In this document: positions 53,897 to 62,956 of the stretch, in pieces
How positions within the stretch are numbered: position 1 is the first letter of the stretch
Layout of the letters: each line of letters begins with the position of its first letter
Assembly (NCBI RefSeq): GCF_003336705.1
Contig: NZ_QMDL01000001.1
Span: forward strand, 558,001-622,000
Source of the DNA: Marinobacter litoralis
GTDB lineage: Bacteria > Pseudomonadota > Gammaproteobacteria > Pseudomonadales > Oleiphilaceae
Direction: 5' to 3'
Length of the DNA: 64,000 bases
Notes under the pieces: generated by a model
Told to the model about the DNA's origin: nothing
Database searches by the model: none
What the model saw: only the letters and a program-made list of their open reading frames with translations
Position numbers and translations under genes: made by a program

Positions 53897-56800
53897 ATGA
53901 ACGCGCTGACAATCGCCAGCAAAGAGCAATTTTTTGATCAGTTGTCAGAAGCCTTTGCAAAAAAGATTGCGAAGAGCGAAGCGAAGAAGATTGCCGAGTT
54001 CGCCCGGTTGCATTACGCCCATATACCGTTGGAAGAGCTGGTAAGCCGACGATTCTCTGATACCTACGGAGCGGTTCTCGCTGCTTGGCAGTTTTTGCAG
54101 AAGCGAACAGCCGATGAAACCCCGGTATCGGTATTCAACCCGGACCTCGAGAGTGACGGGTGGCAATCCACCCACACCGTTATTTTTATCCTGCATCCAA
54201 ATATTCCGTTCCTGATCGACTCGCTGCGTATGGCGGTCAATCAGCGTGAGATCGGAACCCATTCGATCCAGCATTCGGTACTTCAGGTCGAGCGCGAGAA
54301 ATCCGGCAAACTCAAAAAAATCCACGCTGCCAAAAAGTCTGCTTCAGCAGGTTATGAGGCCTTTATCGTACTGGAAATTGACCGGCACACGTCGCCTCAG
54401 GATCTCAGCAGTCTTGAGGAAAACCTGCAAAGCGTGCTGCATGAGGTCCGTATAGCCGTTGAAGATTTCCCGATTGTGCAAGACAAGGTTGCGGGCATTA
54501 TCAAGGAGCTGGATAGCACGACCGCCGGGGTAAGTGCCGACGACAAGAAAGAAGCCAAGGCGTTCATGAGCTGGCTGGCGGACGACCACTTTACCTTCCT
54601 GGGTTACGACGAATACGATTTCGTGAAAGATAAAAAAGGCATGGTGGTGCAGCGTGTCGCCAATTCCGAGCTGGGGATTTTCCGAGTTAATAACGAACGC
54701 CCGGAAAAAGTGCGGCTGAACGAACTGCCTCAGCGTACCCGTCATGCCATGACCCGTGCCGACGACATCTTTATATTTGCCAAGTCGGCCCAGCGCTCCC
54801 GGGTGCATCGCCCGGCGTACCCGGATTATATCGCGGTCAAGAAGTTCAATAGTAAAGGCGAAGTGGTGGGCGAGCGTCGCTTCCTTGGTTTGTATACCTC
54901 CCGCGTATACAACGAACGCCCGGATGAGATTCCGCTGCTGCGCCGAAAATTTGAAGCGGTCATGGACGGATCGGGCTTTATGCCCAGCGATTACGCTGGC
55001 AAAGAGTTGGTGCAGATTTTGACGCTCTATCCGCGCGACGAGCTGTTCCAGATCGAAACGGATGAATTGCTGAAAGTGGCGAAAAGCATTCTGTATATAC
55101 AGGAGCGCCGGCGTATCGAGCTGTTCATGCGTGAAGATGTCTACGGGCAGTTCGTGACTTGTCTGGCTTTCTTTCCCCGGGACATCTACAACACCGAACT
55201 GCGCGTAAAGGTGGAGCAGGTGTTGATGGATCGGTTGGGTGCCCACGATATTGAATTCGTGACGCATTTCTCCGAGTCACCGTTGGCTCGGGTGCAATTC
55301 ACCATTCGGGTTCCCCAAGTTGAAAACCGTGATCTTCCTCTGGCAGACATTCGTGATCAGGTGATCGATCTTGCCCAATCATGGCGTGACGGGCTGGATG
55401 TGGCACTGACTGAAGCGTTTGGCGAAGAATCGGGCAATGAACTCTTTCGTTTGTGGGCGAGCGGATTTCCGGCCAGTTATGTAGAAAAATTCTCACCCCG
55501 GCGTGCAGCGGTCGATCTTGAGCACATCACGGCAGCGGTGCGTGATAAAGACCTGGCCATGAGTTTCTACCGGGCTTTGGAAGAAGATGAAAACACGCTG
55601 CATTTCAAACTGTTCTATCCGACCGAACCCTTGCCGCTATCGGACGTGATGCCGATTTTCGAAAATCTGGGTTTCCGCGTTATTGGTGAACATCCGTTTG
55701 AAGTTACGGAGCGCTCCGGGCAATCGGTGTGGATCCATGATTTCACCTTGCAGGCCTACACCGGAGAGACGCTGGATATTCATCGTATCCGTCCAATCTT
55801 TGAAGAGCTGTTCCGCCGGGTTTGGCATGGTGAAGCCGAGAACGATGCCTTTAACCGGATGATGCTCACGTCCTACATGGGCTGGCGTGAAATTGCGTTG
55901 CTGCGCACCTACGCCCGTTATATGCGCCAGATTCGTTTCTCGAACAGTCAGACGTTTATCTCCAACACCTTGGTGAATCACGTCAATCTGACCAACCTCT
56001 TGCTGGAATTCTTTGATGTTCGGTTTAATCCGGATCGTTATAAGAGTGCTGCTAAGTGCGAGGCGGCGCAGCAAAAGCTGGAGATTGAATTTCATGCGGG
56101 CTTGGACAGCGTTGATAATCTGAGTGAAGACCGGGTTCTCCGGCTCTATCTCGAGTTAATACAGGCAACCCTGCGAACCAACTACTTCCAGTCAGACGGT
56201 GAAGGCAAGCCCAAGCCGTACATCAGTGTGAAGTTTGACCCGACCCGTATTCCGGATGTGCCGCTTCCGTTGCCGATGTTTGAGATCTTCGTCTATTCGC
56301 CGCGGGTGGAAGGTGTGCACTTGCGAGGTGGCAAGGTGGCTCGAGGCGGCTTGCGTTGGTCAGACCGTTACGAGGACTACCGCACCGAAGTGTTGGGGCT
56401 GGTTAAGGCTCAGCAGGTTAAAAATGCGGTCATTGTGCCCGTTGGTGCCAAAGGTGGCTTCGTGGCCAAACAGCTGCCGTCGCCGTCAGACCGTGAGGCC
56501 TTCCAGACAGAAGGAAAAGAAGCCTATAAAACCTTCATCCGGGGCTTGCTGGATATTACCGACAATCTGGTGGATGCCGGAATTCAGCCTCCGGAGCAGG
56601 TAGTGCGGCACGACGAGGACGATCATTACCTGGTTGTGGCCGCAGACAAGGGAACCGCGACTTTCTCCGATATTGCGAACGGCTTGGCCGCGGAATACGG
56701 CTTTTGGATGGGCGATGCCTTCGCTTCCGGTGGCAGTAATGGCTATGACCACAAGAAGATGGGTATTACCGCCCGTGGTGCCTGGGTTTCTGTAGAACGT

Positions 56801-58762
56801 CACTTCCGTGAAATGGGGATCAACCCGGCCGAAGACGAATTCACCGCCATCGGTATTGGCGACATGGGCGGCGACGTATTTGGGAATGGCCTGCTGTGCT
56901 CCGAGAAAACCCGGTTGGTGGCCGCATTCAACCACATCCACATATTCATCGATCCGAACCCGGATGCTGCAAAAACCTACAAAGAACGTAAGCGGTTGTT
57001 CGAAATGCCGCGCTCGGCTTGGACAGATTTTGACTCTAAGTTGATCTCCAAAGGCGGCGGCGTGTTTAGCCGTACGGCAAAATCCATAGCCCTGACGCCT
57101 GAAATCAAGAAGCTGCTTGGCATTAAAGCTGACAGCGTTCCGCCGAATATGTTGATTGGCCATATCTTGAAGGCAGAAGTGGACCTGCTTTGGGTTGGCG
57201 GCATTGGCACCTACGTGAAAGGGGCTTCGGAGACCCACGCGGATGTGGGAGACAAAGCCAACGATGGCGTGCGGATTAATGGCGGAGAGTTGCGCTGCAA
57301 AGTGGTCGGTGAAGGCGGTAACCTCGGCTTTACCCAGCTTGGCCGGATTGATTACGCCCTTAAGGGCGGGCGTTTGAACACCGACTTCATCGACAACTCC
57401 GGTGGTGTGGATTGTTCCGACCACGAGGTCAACATGAAGATCCTGCTCAATCGCGCCGTGGCCATGGGCGATCTGACCCAGAAACAGCGTAATAAAATGC
57501 TGGAAGACATGACCGATGACGTGTCTGCACTGGTGTTGAAAAACAACTATCGCCAGACGCAGGCCATCAGTATTGCCAACGAAGATACCTTCATTCGGCT
57601 TGAAGAGTACCGCCGTTTGATGAACTCTTTCGAAAGCGAAGACAAACTTAACCGGAGTCTGGAATTCCTGCCGGACGACGAGGCGTTGTCTGAACGTAAA
57701 CTGATCTCGAAGGGGCTTACCCGGCCCGAGTTATCGGTGCTGATTTCATACGTGAAAGGGGATCTCAAGCAAACCCTGATAGACAGCAGCCTGCCGGACA
57801 ATCCGCTGCTGGAAGGCGAGATGTACAAGGTCTTCCCGAAAGAGCTAACCAGCAAGTTCAAAGCGGAATTGGGCGAGCATCAGTTGCGGCGGGAAATCAT
57901 AGCCACGCAGATTGCGAACGACATGGTAAACCACATGGGCATTACCTTTGTTGAGCGCTTGCAGCAGTCCACCGGTGCCGACCCGGCAACCATTGCGCTG
58001 GCCTGGATCATTGCCCGGGACGTGTTCCGCATTGATAACTGGTGGGACCGCATCGAAGCCTTGGACTACCACGTGTCGGCCGGGCTTCAGCTGGAGCTGA
58101 TGCAAGATCTGATGCGTTTGATGCGCCGGTCTGTGCGCTGGCTGCTCCGCAACCGCCGTGCAGAGCTAAACATCCAAAGCCACATGGAACGGTTTGCCGA
58201 TAGTGTTTGGGCCATTACGTCGAATCTGCCGGAATATCTGGGTGCCCAAGCGAAGGCGGATTGGGAAAAACGAAATAAAGAGTTGGTGGCAGCCGGCATT
58301 CCGAAAGATCTGGCCTCGGTGCTCTCCGGAACGGGTTATTTGTATTCGTCTCTGGGTGTCATTGAAGCCAAAGAGACAACAAAGATGCCGCTCAAGGCCG
58401 TGGCAAATTTGTATTACGACCTGGGCGACCGGCTCGATCTGAATTGGTTTGCTGATGCCATTGCGGCGTTGACCCCGAACTCCCATTGGCAAGCTTTGGC
58501 GCGAGAAAGCTTCCGTGAAGATCTCGATTGGCAGCAGCGTGCATTGACCACCGGTGTCCTGCAGTTGGCGGGCAAAGCGGAGAAAGTGCCGGAGTGCGTG
58601 CAAGCCTGGGAAGAGAAAAATCAGCACATGATTGAGCGCTGGAACAGCATGCTGGCGGAGTTGAAGGGCGTACGAGAACCCGAGTACGCGATGTTCTCCG
58701 TGGCGCTGCGAGAGCTGCTGGATCTGGCTCAAAGCACACTGCATCAGCAGCCTGGCGAGTAA
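53897..58762 (+). CDS. gdhB: Large NAD-specific glutamate dehydrogenase
   Basis: This enzyme converts glutamate to 2-oxoglutarate and ammonia with NAD. At 1621 residues it belongs to the 180-kDa class seen in Pseudomonas and Streptomyces. The first 700 residues are regulatory, with ACT-like folds; the catalytic core begins near 790 with RGGKVARGGLRWSDR, the substrate-lysine motif VPVGAKGGF, and GIGDMGGDVFGNGLL before the nucleotide-binding region (VVGEGGNLGFTQ). ATG 53897 follows GAGG; an in-frame TTG at 53885 overlaps that site. It is a single gene divergent from moxR and followed by an intrinsic terminator. No promoter in the 167-base gap is convincing. Confidence 0.95.
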   Translation: MNALTIASKEQFFDQLSEAFAKKIAKSEAKKIAEFARLHYAHIPLEELVSRRFSDTYGAVLAAWQFLQKRTADETPVSVFNPDLESDGWQSTHTVIFILHPNIPFLIDSLRMAVNQREIGTHSIQHSVLQVEREKSGKLKKIHAAKKSASAGYEAFIVLEIDRHTSPQDLSSLEENLQSVLHEVRIAVEDFPIVQDKVAGIIKELDSTTAGVSADDKKEAKAFMSWLADDHFTFLGYDEYDFVKDKKGMVVQRVANSELGIFRVNNERPEKVRLNELPQRTRHAMTRADDIFIFAKSAQRSRVHRPAYPDYIAVKKFNSKGEVVGERRFLGLYTSRVYNERPDEIPLLRRKFEAVMDGSGFMPSDYAGKELVQILTLYPRDELFQIETDELLKVAKSILYIQERRRIELFMREDVYGQFVTCLAFFPRDIYNTELRVKVEQVLMDRLGAHDIEFVTHFSESPLARVQFTIRVPQVENRDLPLADIRDQVIDLAQSWRDGLDVALTEAFGEESGNELFRLWASGFPASYVEKFSPRRAAVDLEHITAAVRDKDLAMSFYRALEEDENTLHFKLFYPTEPLPLSDVMPIFENLGFRVIGEHPFEVTERSGQSVWIHDFTLQAYTGETLDIHRIRPIFEELFRRVWHGEAENDAFNRMMLTSYMGWREIALLRTYARYMRQIRFSNSQTFISNTLVNHVNLTNLLLEFFDVRFNPDRYKSAAKCEAAQQKLEIEFHAGLDSVDNLSEDRVLRLYLELIQATLRTNYFQSDGEGKPKPYISVKFDPTRIPDVPLPLPMFEIFVYSPRVEGVHLRGGKVARGGLRWSDRYEDYRTEVLGLVKAQQVKNAVIVPVGAKGGFVAKQLPSPSDREAFQTEGKEAYKTFIRGLLDITDNLVDAGIQPPEQVVRHDEDDHYLVVAADKGTATFSDIANGLAAEYGFWMGDAFASGGSNGYDHKKMGITARGAWVSVERHFREMGINPAEDEFTAIGIGDMGGDVFGNGLLCSEKTRLVAAFNHIHIFIDPNPDAAKTYKERKRLFEMPRSAWTDFDSKLISKGGGVFSRTAKSIALTPEIKKLLGIKADSVPPNMLIGHILKAEVDLLWVGGIGTYVKGASETHADVGDKANDGVRINGGELRCKVVGEGGNLGFTQLGRIDYALKGGRLNTDFIDNSGGVDCSDHEVNMKILLNRAVAMGDLTQKQRNKMLEDMTDDVSALVLKNNYRQTQAISIANEDTFIRLEEYRRLMNSFESEDKLNRSLEFLPDDEALSERKLISKGLTRPELSVLISYVKGDLKQTLIDSSLPDNPLLEGEMYKVFPKELTSKFKAELGEHQLRREIIATQIANDMVNHMGITFVERLQQSTGADPATIALAWIIARDVFRIDNWWDRIEALDYHVSAGLQLELMQDLMRLMRRSVRWLLRNRRAELNIQSHMERFADSVWAITSNLPEYLGAQAKADWEKRNKELVAAGIPKDLASVLSGTGYLYSSLGVIEAKETTKMPLKAVANLYYDLGDRLDLNWFADAIAALTPNSHWQALARESFREDLDWQQRALTTGVLQLAGKAEKVPECVQAWEEKNQHMIERWNSMLAELKGVREPEYAMFSVALRELLDLAQSTLHQQPGE

Positions 58763-58784
58763 GATCAGGCGTAAATAGAGTGGT

Positions 58785-58827
58785 AAAAGCCCTGATGATG
58801 CCATGAAGGCAGACTCAGGGCTTTTTT
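58785..58827 (+). terminator. Intrinsic terminator after gdhB
   Basis: AAAAGCCCTGA (58785-58795) pairs with TCAGGGCTTTT (58815-58825), followed by further Ts. The flanking A and T runs mean it could work in either direction, but only gdhB faces it. Confidence 0.85.
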
Positions 58828-58874
58828 CCGGTTAGCATACGGGCTTTTCAGCATCACCTTCAGGCCGGCTTGCC

Positions 58875-59930
58875 ATGTCTTCACTACCGAATACCCACGA
58901 AGTGCTCCTCCGCAATGCTCACTTACTGAATGGCCGTGTGGCCATATTAGGGCTTTCTGACGCTGGTTTATTGCCCCAGTGTCCTTTGGCAGGGTTGGTT
59001 ATGACCGAGCACGCAGGCGTGTTCAAAACCTTGACACCCTACACGGACTGGCAGCAGTGCTTCGGATACGACACCGAAGGTTTGCAATCCGGCGCGTTCG
59101 ATACCGTAATCGTGTTTTTGCCCAAAGCCCGAGCGGAACTCAGCTTACGCTTGGCTATGGCGCAATTTCTTGCTCGTTCGGGAGCAAGCCTGGTGATGAT
59201 CGGCGAGAAGAAAGAAGGCGTTGCTGGCGGCTCCAAGCAGTTTCTTCAGGCCGTGCCCGATGGTATGAAAATTGACAGTGCCCGGCACTGTCAGGTTTGG
59301 TGCGGAACCAACAGCCAGCCTAAAGACGTGTTTACGCTGGAAGACTATCTGGAATGGACACCGGTTAGCTGTGCCGGCGTAGACGTGTCGGTTGCCGGCT
59401 TGCCGGGCGTATTCAGTGAGGGTGAGCTGGACGGCGGAACCCGGTTGCTGCTGGAAAACCTCGCAGAAAAGCCGTTATCTGGCGAGAAAGTGCTGGATTT
59501 TGCCTGTGGTGCTGGCGTTATTGGTAGCTGGATCCAGGGTTATCGGCGTGTAGCGGGTGATGAGCCCGGAGTGGTCGATGGCGTAGACGTACAAGCACAA
59601 GCGGTAGCCTGCGCCAAGGCAACCTATGAGCGGGCGGGTGCTCAGGGAGAAATACATGCCGAAGACGGGCTGGCGGGTTTGAAAGGCCGTTGGCAAGCGG
59701 TTGTCACAAATCCGCCGTTTCATTCCGGTGTGAAAACCGATACATCAATGACCGAACAGTTTATTCGCCAGGTTGCGAAGCACTTGGTACCCGGTGGCGA
59801 GCTGAGATTAGTGGCGAACAGCTTCTTGCCCTACGAAGCATTGTTGCAAAGGTTTATTGGCCCTGTGCAAACACTGGCTCAAGATAAGCGATTTACCGTG
59901 TATCGAGCGTTTCAGCGGGTGCCGCGCTGA
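58875..59930 (+). CDS. rsmC: RsmC, 16S rRNA guanine-N2 methyltransferase
   Basis: RsmC methylates G1207 of 16S rRNA in the small subunit. The 351-residue protein shows the RsmC/RlmG layout: a degenerate N-terminal methyltransferase-like half and a catalytic C-terminal half with the SAM motif [15 protein letters not shown] and the catalytic NPPF motif (TNPPFHSG), then [25 protein letters not shown] 58875 starts it after the gdhB terminator. A related gene, rlmG, follows after a structured 182-base gap. Assignment to RsmC rather than RlmG follows length and motif style. Confidence 0.88.
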   Translation: MSSLPNTHEVLLRNAHLLNGRVAILGLSDAGLLPQCPLAGLVMTEHAGVFKTLTPYTDWQQCFGYDTEGLQSGAFDTVIVFLPKARAELSLRLAMAQFLARSGASLVMIGEKKEGVAGGSKQFLQAVPDGMKIDSARHCQVWCGTNSQPKDVFTLEDYLEWTPVSCAGVDVSVAGLPGVFSEGELDGGTRLLLENLAEKPLSGEKVLDFACGAGVIGSWIQGYRRVAGDEPGVVDGVDVQAQAVACAKATYERAGAQGEIHAEDGLAGLKGRWQAVVTNPPFHSGVKTDTSMTEQFIRQVAKHLVPGGELRLVANSFLPYEALLQRFIGPVQTLAQDKRFTVYRAFQRVPR

Positions 59931-59941
59931 ATTTCAGGCAT

Positions 59942-59970
59942 AAAAAAACCCCTGGGGAGGGGTAAAAAAA
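59942..59970 (-). terminator. Minus-strand intrinsic terminator between rsmC and rlmG
   Basis: Read on the reverse strand, ACCCCT-CCCC-AGGGGT is followed directly by a T-run (complement of 59942-59948). On the plus strand the hairpin is followed by As, so it cannot terminate rsmC. No annotated minus-strand gene leads into it: the nearest, ribE, ends about 1.3 kb away. Confidence 0.65.
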
Positions 59971-60060
59971 GCATGTGCAGAAAACGATCGGTCAATCGGC
60001 ATGGAGCCGACTCTCTGACCGAAAGGGGTTTTCGGCGTGAACAGGGCTAATTTAGGGTTT
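59942..60060 (-). ncRNA. Candidate small RNA ending at the minus-strand terminator
   Basis: The reverse strand offers three consecutive hairpins: CCGAAA/TTTCGG (60019-60024 with 60030-60035), a two-part stem CGGTCA/TGACCG (59989-59994 with 60016-60021) enclosing TCGGC/GCCGA (59996-60000 with 60006-60010), and the terminator at 59942-59970. The first two share three bases, so they are alternatives. The 5' end is unknown; no strong promoter is visible upstream, though the DNA to 60110 is AT-rich. Evidence is structural only. Confidence 0.35.
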
Positions 60061-60112
60061 ATTTCTAGAGTAAACAGCCTAAAAACGTTATTTATCTCAA
60101 ATTGGCGGTCGG

Positions 60113-61255
60113 ATGCCTGAAATGACAAGTGAAGTGCTCGAAATTGCTGGCAAGAGTTTAATTTTGCAGCGGCCTGGCATTGCGGCCTCGACGTTAAGGG
60201 CATGGGATGCCGCCGACGAACTGTTATTAGATGAAGCGTTGAAGCGAATCACTGCGGAACAACGTGTTCTTGTAATAGACGACACCTTTGGCGCCTTGAC
60301 CATAGGCTTGGGAGAGTTTGCGCCGGTTTCGATTGCTGATAGTGCGAGTCTGGCGCTTTCACTAAAGGCCAACGCTGCGCGGAATAAAGCTCTGCAGACC
60401 CCGCCGGAACCACACAGTTGGCTTAATCCGCCGGATGGGCCTTTTGATCTCGTTGTGATGCGGATCCCCAGACACGCTGAGTATCTGGCTTGGCTGCTGC
60501 GTTGGGTGAATGCTCAATTGTCAGAAAATGGCTGTGTGTTGGCGGGTGGCATGATAAAGCACCTGCCAGAACGCAGTGTTGATGTGTTCTCTGCAGCGGT
60601 GGTGACTGAGTCGGTCCTTCCAGCCCGAAAAAAAGCCAGGGTTGTTGTATGTCGTCAGGGTAAAGCGACTCTGGAGGGCTGGCCAGCGACCTGGAAAGGG
60701 TACGAGCAAGAAGGACTGCCGGCTCGGGTAGAAGCCATGCCTGCGGTGTTTTCAAGAGAGCGTCTGGATATTGGCACCCGTGAATTGTTGCCTTTGGTAA
60801 AGCCGGCGGTCAAAACGTTAAATTCCGGCGCCCGCGTGCTTGATCTTGCGTGCGGTAACGGTGTTCTGGGGCTCACGGCACTGGCTTGCCGGGATGATAT
60901 CGCTCTCACGTTTAGTGATGTTTCCAGTCAGGCGGTTGCCAGCGTTGAACATAACCTAAAGCATTGCGGTTACCTGGAACGCGCGCAATTGCTCCACAGT
61001 GACGGGGTCCCGAAAGAAAGTGGTAAGTATCAGCTGATCATACTAAACCCGCCATTTCATGAAGGCGGCGTAGTGGGGGACCATATTGCACTAAGGCTGT
61101 TCAAAGAGGCTGCAGAGCATCTGGCGGCGGACGGGCGGGTGTTGATGGTGGGTAATCGCCATTTGGGCTATCACCGCACCTTGAAACGTTACTTCAGATC
61201 GGTGCAGCAGCGGGCGGCAAGCCCGCGCTTTGTGGTGTTCGAGGCAGCCTTGTAA
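60113..61255 (+). CDS. rlmG: RlmG-like 23S rRNA guanine-N2 methyltransferase
   Basis: RlmG methylates G1835 of 23S rRNA. The 380-residue length matches E. coli RlmG (378). The N-terminal half is a non-catalytic duplicate; the C-terminal half has VLDLACGNGVLGLTAL and the NPPF motif (LNPPFHEGG), with a final region MVGNRHLGYHRTLKRYF typical of RlmG. ATG 60113 is used, with a nearby in-frame ATG at 60122. Being next to rsmC suggests a duplication pair. It converges on ribE, with the stop codons separated by a small hairpin. Confidence 0.87.
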   Translation: MPEMTSEVLEIAGKSLILQRPGIAASTLRAWDAADELLLDEALKRITAEQRVLVIDDTFGALTIGLGEFAPVSIADSASLALSLKANAARNKALQTPPEPHSWLNPPDGPFDLVVMRIPRHAEYLAWLLRWVNAQLSENGCVLAGGMIKHLPERSVDVFSAAVVTESVLPARKKARVVVCRQGKATLEGWPATWKGYEQEGLPARVEAMPAVFSRERLDIGTRELLPLVKPAVKTLNSGARVLDLACGNGVLGLTALACRDDIALTFSDVSSQAVASVEHNLKHCGYLERAQLLHSDGVPKESGKYQLIILNPPFHEGGVVGDHIALRLFKEAAEHLAADGRVLMVGNRHLGYHRTLKRYFRSVQQRAASPRFVVFEAAL

Positions 61256-61273
61256 CGGTTTGAGTTAAACCGT
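61255..61273. terminator. Perfect hairpin at the rlmG/ribE convergence
   Basis: ACGGTTT-GAGTT-AAACCGT is a perfect 7-bp stem that overlaps both stop codons. There is no T-run. It marks the only separation between two converging genes nine bases apart. Confidence 0.45.
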
Positions 61274-61885
61274 CGAAGCAGGGCGGTCATACCCCATGCG
61301 TGCAAGCGTATCAACGATGGTTTGTGTCTGGCTATCCACTTCGATGTTCACCGTTTCGCCTTGTTCGATGCCGCCGAAGGTGGTGGCGCGAAGTGTTTCA
61401 GGAATCAAATAAACGTTGAAACGATTGGCTTCGACCTCACCGATGGTCAAGCTCGCGCCATTGATGGCAATAAAGCCTTTCGGAAACACGTACTTCATCC
61501 AGCTTTCCGGCACTTCAAACCACAGGGTGACGTTGTTTTCGGTTCGAATGATCTCGGCTAATCGAGCGGTGGTATGCACATGCCCGCTCAATAAATGCCC
61601 GCCAATTTCATCGCCAATCCGTGCAGCACGTTCGAAGTTAACTAAGTCGCCTATCTTGAGCTGTCCCAGCGTTGTTAAACGCAGGGTTTCCTGCATCGCA
61701 TCGAAATAGAGCTGCTGGCCTTCCTGTCGCGTTACCGTCATGCAAGTGCCGTTAATGGCAACGGACGCGCCAATCGTTACCCCGTGCACCTTGTCTTCAG
61801 GAAGTTCGATAACGAGGGTGTTCAGGCCCGGTGCAGTATGGATTTCGACTACTTTGGCAATGCCCTGAACGATACCGGTAAACAT
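61265..61885 (-). CDS. ribE: Riboflavin synthase alpha chain
   Basis: This enzyme dismutates two lumazine molecules to riboflavin. The 206-residue protein begins with the diagnostic MFTGIVQG and has the two lumazine-binding repeats (about 1-97 and 98-195), including the second-half motif KGFIAINGASLTIGEV and GHVHTTARL. ATG 61885 follows AGGAG. It stands alone, with no other riboflavin gene nearby and no FMN riboswitch in the 147 bases upstream. The gene name varies between species (ribC or ribE). Confidence 0.95.
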   Translation of the reverse strand: MFTGIVQGIAKVVEIHTAPGLNTLVIELPEDKVHGVTIGASVAINGTCMTVTRQEGQQLYFDAMQETLRLTTLGQLKIGDLVNFERAARIGDEIGGHLLSGHVHTTARLAEIIRTENNVTLWFEVPESWMKYVFPKGFIAINGASLTIGEVEANRFNVYLIPETLRATTFGGIEQGETVNIEVDSQTQTIVDTLARMGYDRPASTV

Positions 61886-62032
61886 AAACCGTCTCCTGAA
61901 GTGCGATGAATGTCGAAAGGATACCGGTGGTGGTGCCGGTTGCCAAGAAGTAGCGGCAGTTGGTGCCCGCTCAAGTTGTAACGCCCGTGGTCGATAACCA
62001 AATTAACCAAAGCATTTAATAGCGGGAATCTC

Positions 62033-62896
62033 ATGGCGGAAAATGCCACAACAACTTTGGCCGGAGGTGTTGATTCACCACCCGCCCAGCTCCGTGCAGG
62101 TCGGCCGGCCGATCCTGCCGAGGTCACCCAGAGCGACCTAGAGAAAGGAGGCGATGCTGGTCAGGCAGAAGCCACGGCAACAGTCAGTGGCGAGCAATCT
62201 GATCAGAGCAGTCCCGGCGCTGAAGATGAGCAAAACCAGCAAAACGACGAGTATCTGCAGGCCAAATCGGAATTGAAGAATCTCAGGTTGATGCTGCGGC
62301 AATGTGACCGCGTACTCCTGTTGGATTTTGACCTGCTGTCGATGTCGGACTGGCCTGATAACTACTCGTTGGCGCAAGCAAGGCGGAGCCGGGATCTTTG
62401 GTTGTTGTCTGCGGTGGTGGCTGCGGCGGTCTTTCTCAGCGGACTGACAGGTTTCGTGCCGGCGTGGGTGGCCGGTGGGGGCTTTGGCGCTTGTGTCATC
62501 ATTCTGCTTTTAGGAGTGCCGTTTATTCGGCGCATCTATACCAACAAGCCTTCTTACCTGGATTTGATATGGCAACGCCAGCGAATGTTGAGCGATGCCC
62601 GCAAGCATGTCGCACACCTGGAAGGAGACGATGGGCTGGTTTGGCAATGTGCCCGGATGGCTGGTTATAACGCAAGCTTGCGGCACGGCCGCTTCAGCGA
62701 CATGGTGCGGCTTTCGGAACAGCGGGTTTTGCCACGATACCTCACCAAGCGAGAGCATTTTCGCCTTTATTTGATCTATATGCTGGAAGCGGAAAGAGCC
62801 TACAACAAAATCCAGCAAGCGTTTTTTGACGGCAACCAGGCTGCCATAGATAAAGGGTGGCAAGAGGTGGCTGCGGCCCCCGAGCCTCGTGCTTGA
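62033..62896 (+). CDS. Unrecognised two-helix membrane protein
   Basis: The family is not recognised. The 287-residue protein has a polar, disordered N-terminal third (1-75, rich in Gln, Glu, Ser, Asp), an amphipathic segment (about 76-118, LKNLRLMLRQCDRVLLLDFD), two membrane helices (about 122-141 and 143-166), and a basic cytoplasmic C-terminal domain of about 120 residues with conserved-looking aromatic and charged residues (YLDLIWQRQRML, REHFRLYLIYMLEAERAYNKI). ATG 62033 follows GCGGGAAT. It lies between ribE (reverse strand) and psrA and ends 14 bases before the sigma-70 -10 region of psrA. Composition matches its neighbours. Confidence 0.7.
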   Translation: MAENATTTLAGGVDSPPAQLRAGRPADPAEVTQSDLEKGGDAGQAEATATVSGEQSDQSSPGAEDEQNQQNDEYLQAKSELKNLRLMLRQCDRVLLLDFDLLSMSDWPDNYSLAQARRSRDLWLLSAVVAAAVFLSGLTGFVPAWVAGGGFGACVIILLLGVPFIRRIYTNKPSYLDLIWQRQRMLSDARKHVAHLEGDDGLVWQCARMAGYNASLRHGRFSDMVRLSEQRVLPRYLTKREHFRLYLIYMLEAERAYNKIQQAFFDGNQAAIDKGWQEVAAAPEPRA

Positions 62897-62921
62897 CATT
62901 ATTAGCTCTCAAACGTATGTT
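62893..62921 (+). promoter_or_regulatory. Sigma-70 promoter of psrA
   Basis: A perfect TTGACA -35 (62893-62898) and TATGTT -10 (62916-62921) are separated by 17 bases, 36 bases upstream of psrA. The -35 overlaps the end of the preceding gene. Confidence 0.7.
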
Positions 62922-62936
62922 TCAAACAGACGTTTG
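62910..62936 (+). promoter_or_regulatory. Two fused PsrA operators
   Basis: The known PsrA site is (G/C)AAAC-N2-4-GTTT(G/C). CAAACGTATGTTTC (62910-62923) and CAAACAGACGTTTG (62923-62936) both fit, with 4-base spacers, and share C62923. They cover the -10 element and likely transcription start, so autorepression relieved by long-chain fatty acids is expected. Confidence 0.75.
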
Positions 62937-62956
62937 TTAGAGGCGCTGATAATAAA

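Noticed and set aside
56486..57424. Long antisense frame in gdhB
   Set aside because: gdhB is intact across the region and the antisense product has no recognisable feature.
61886..62032. FMN riboswitch upstream of ribE
   Set aside because: The gap has a small ACCGG/CCGGT repeat but none of the conserved RFN element segments.
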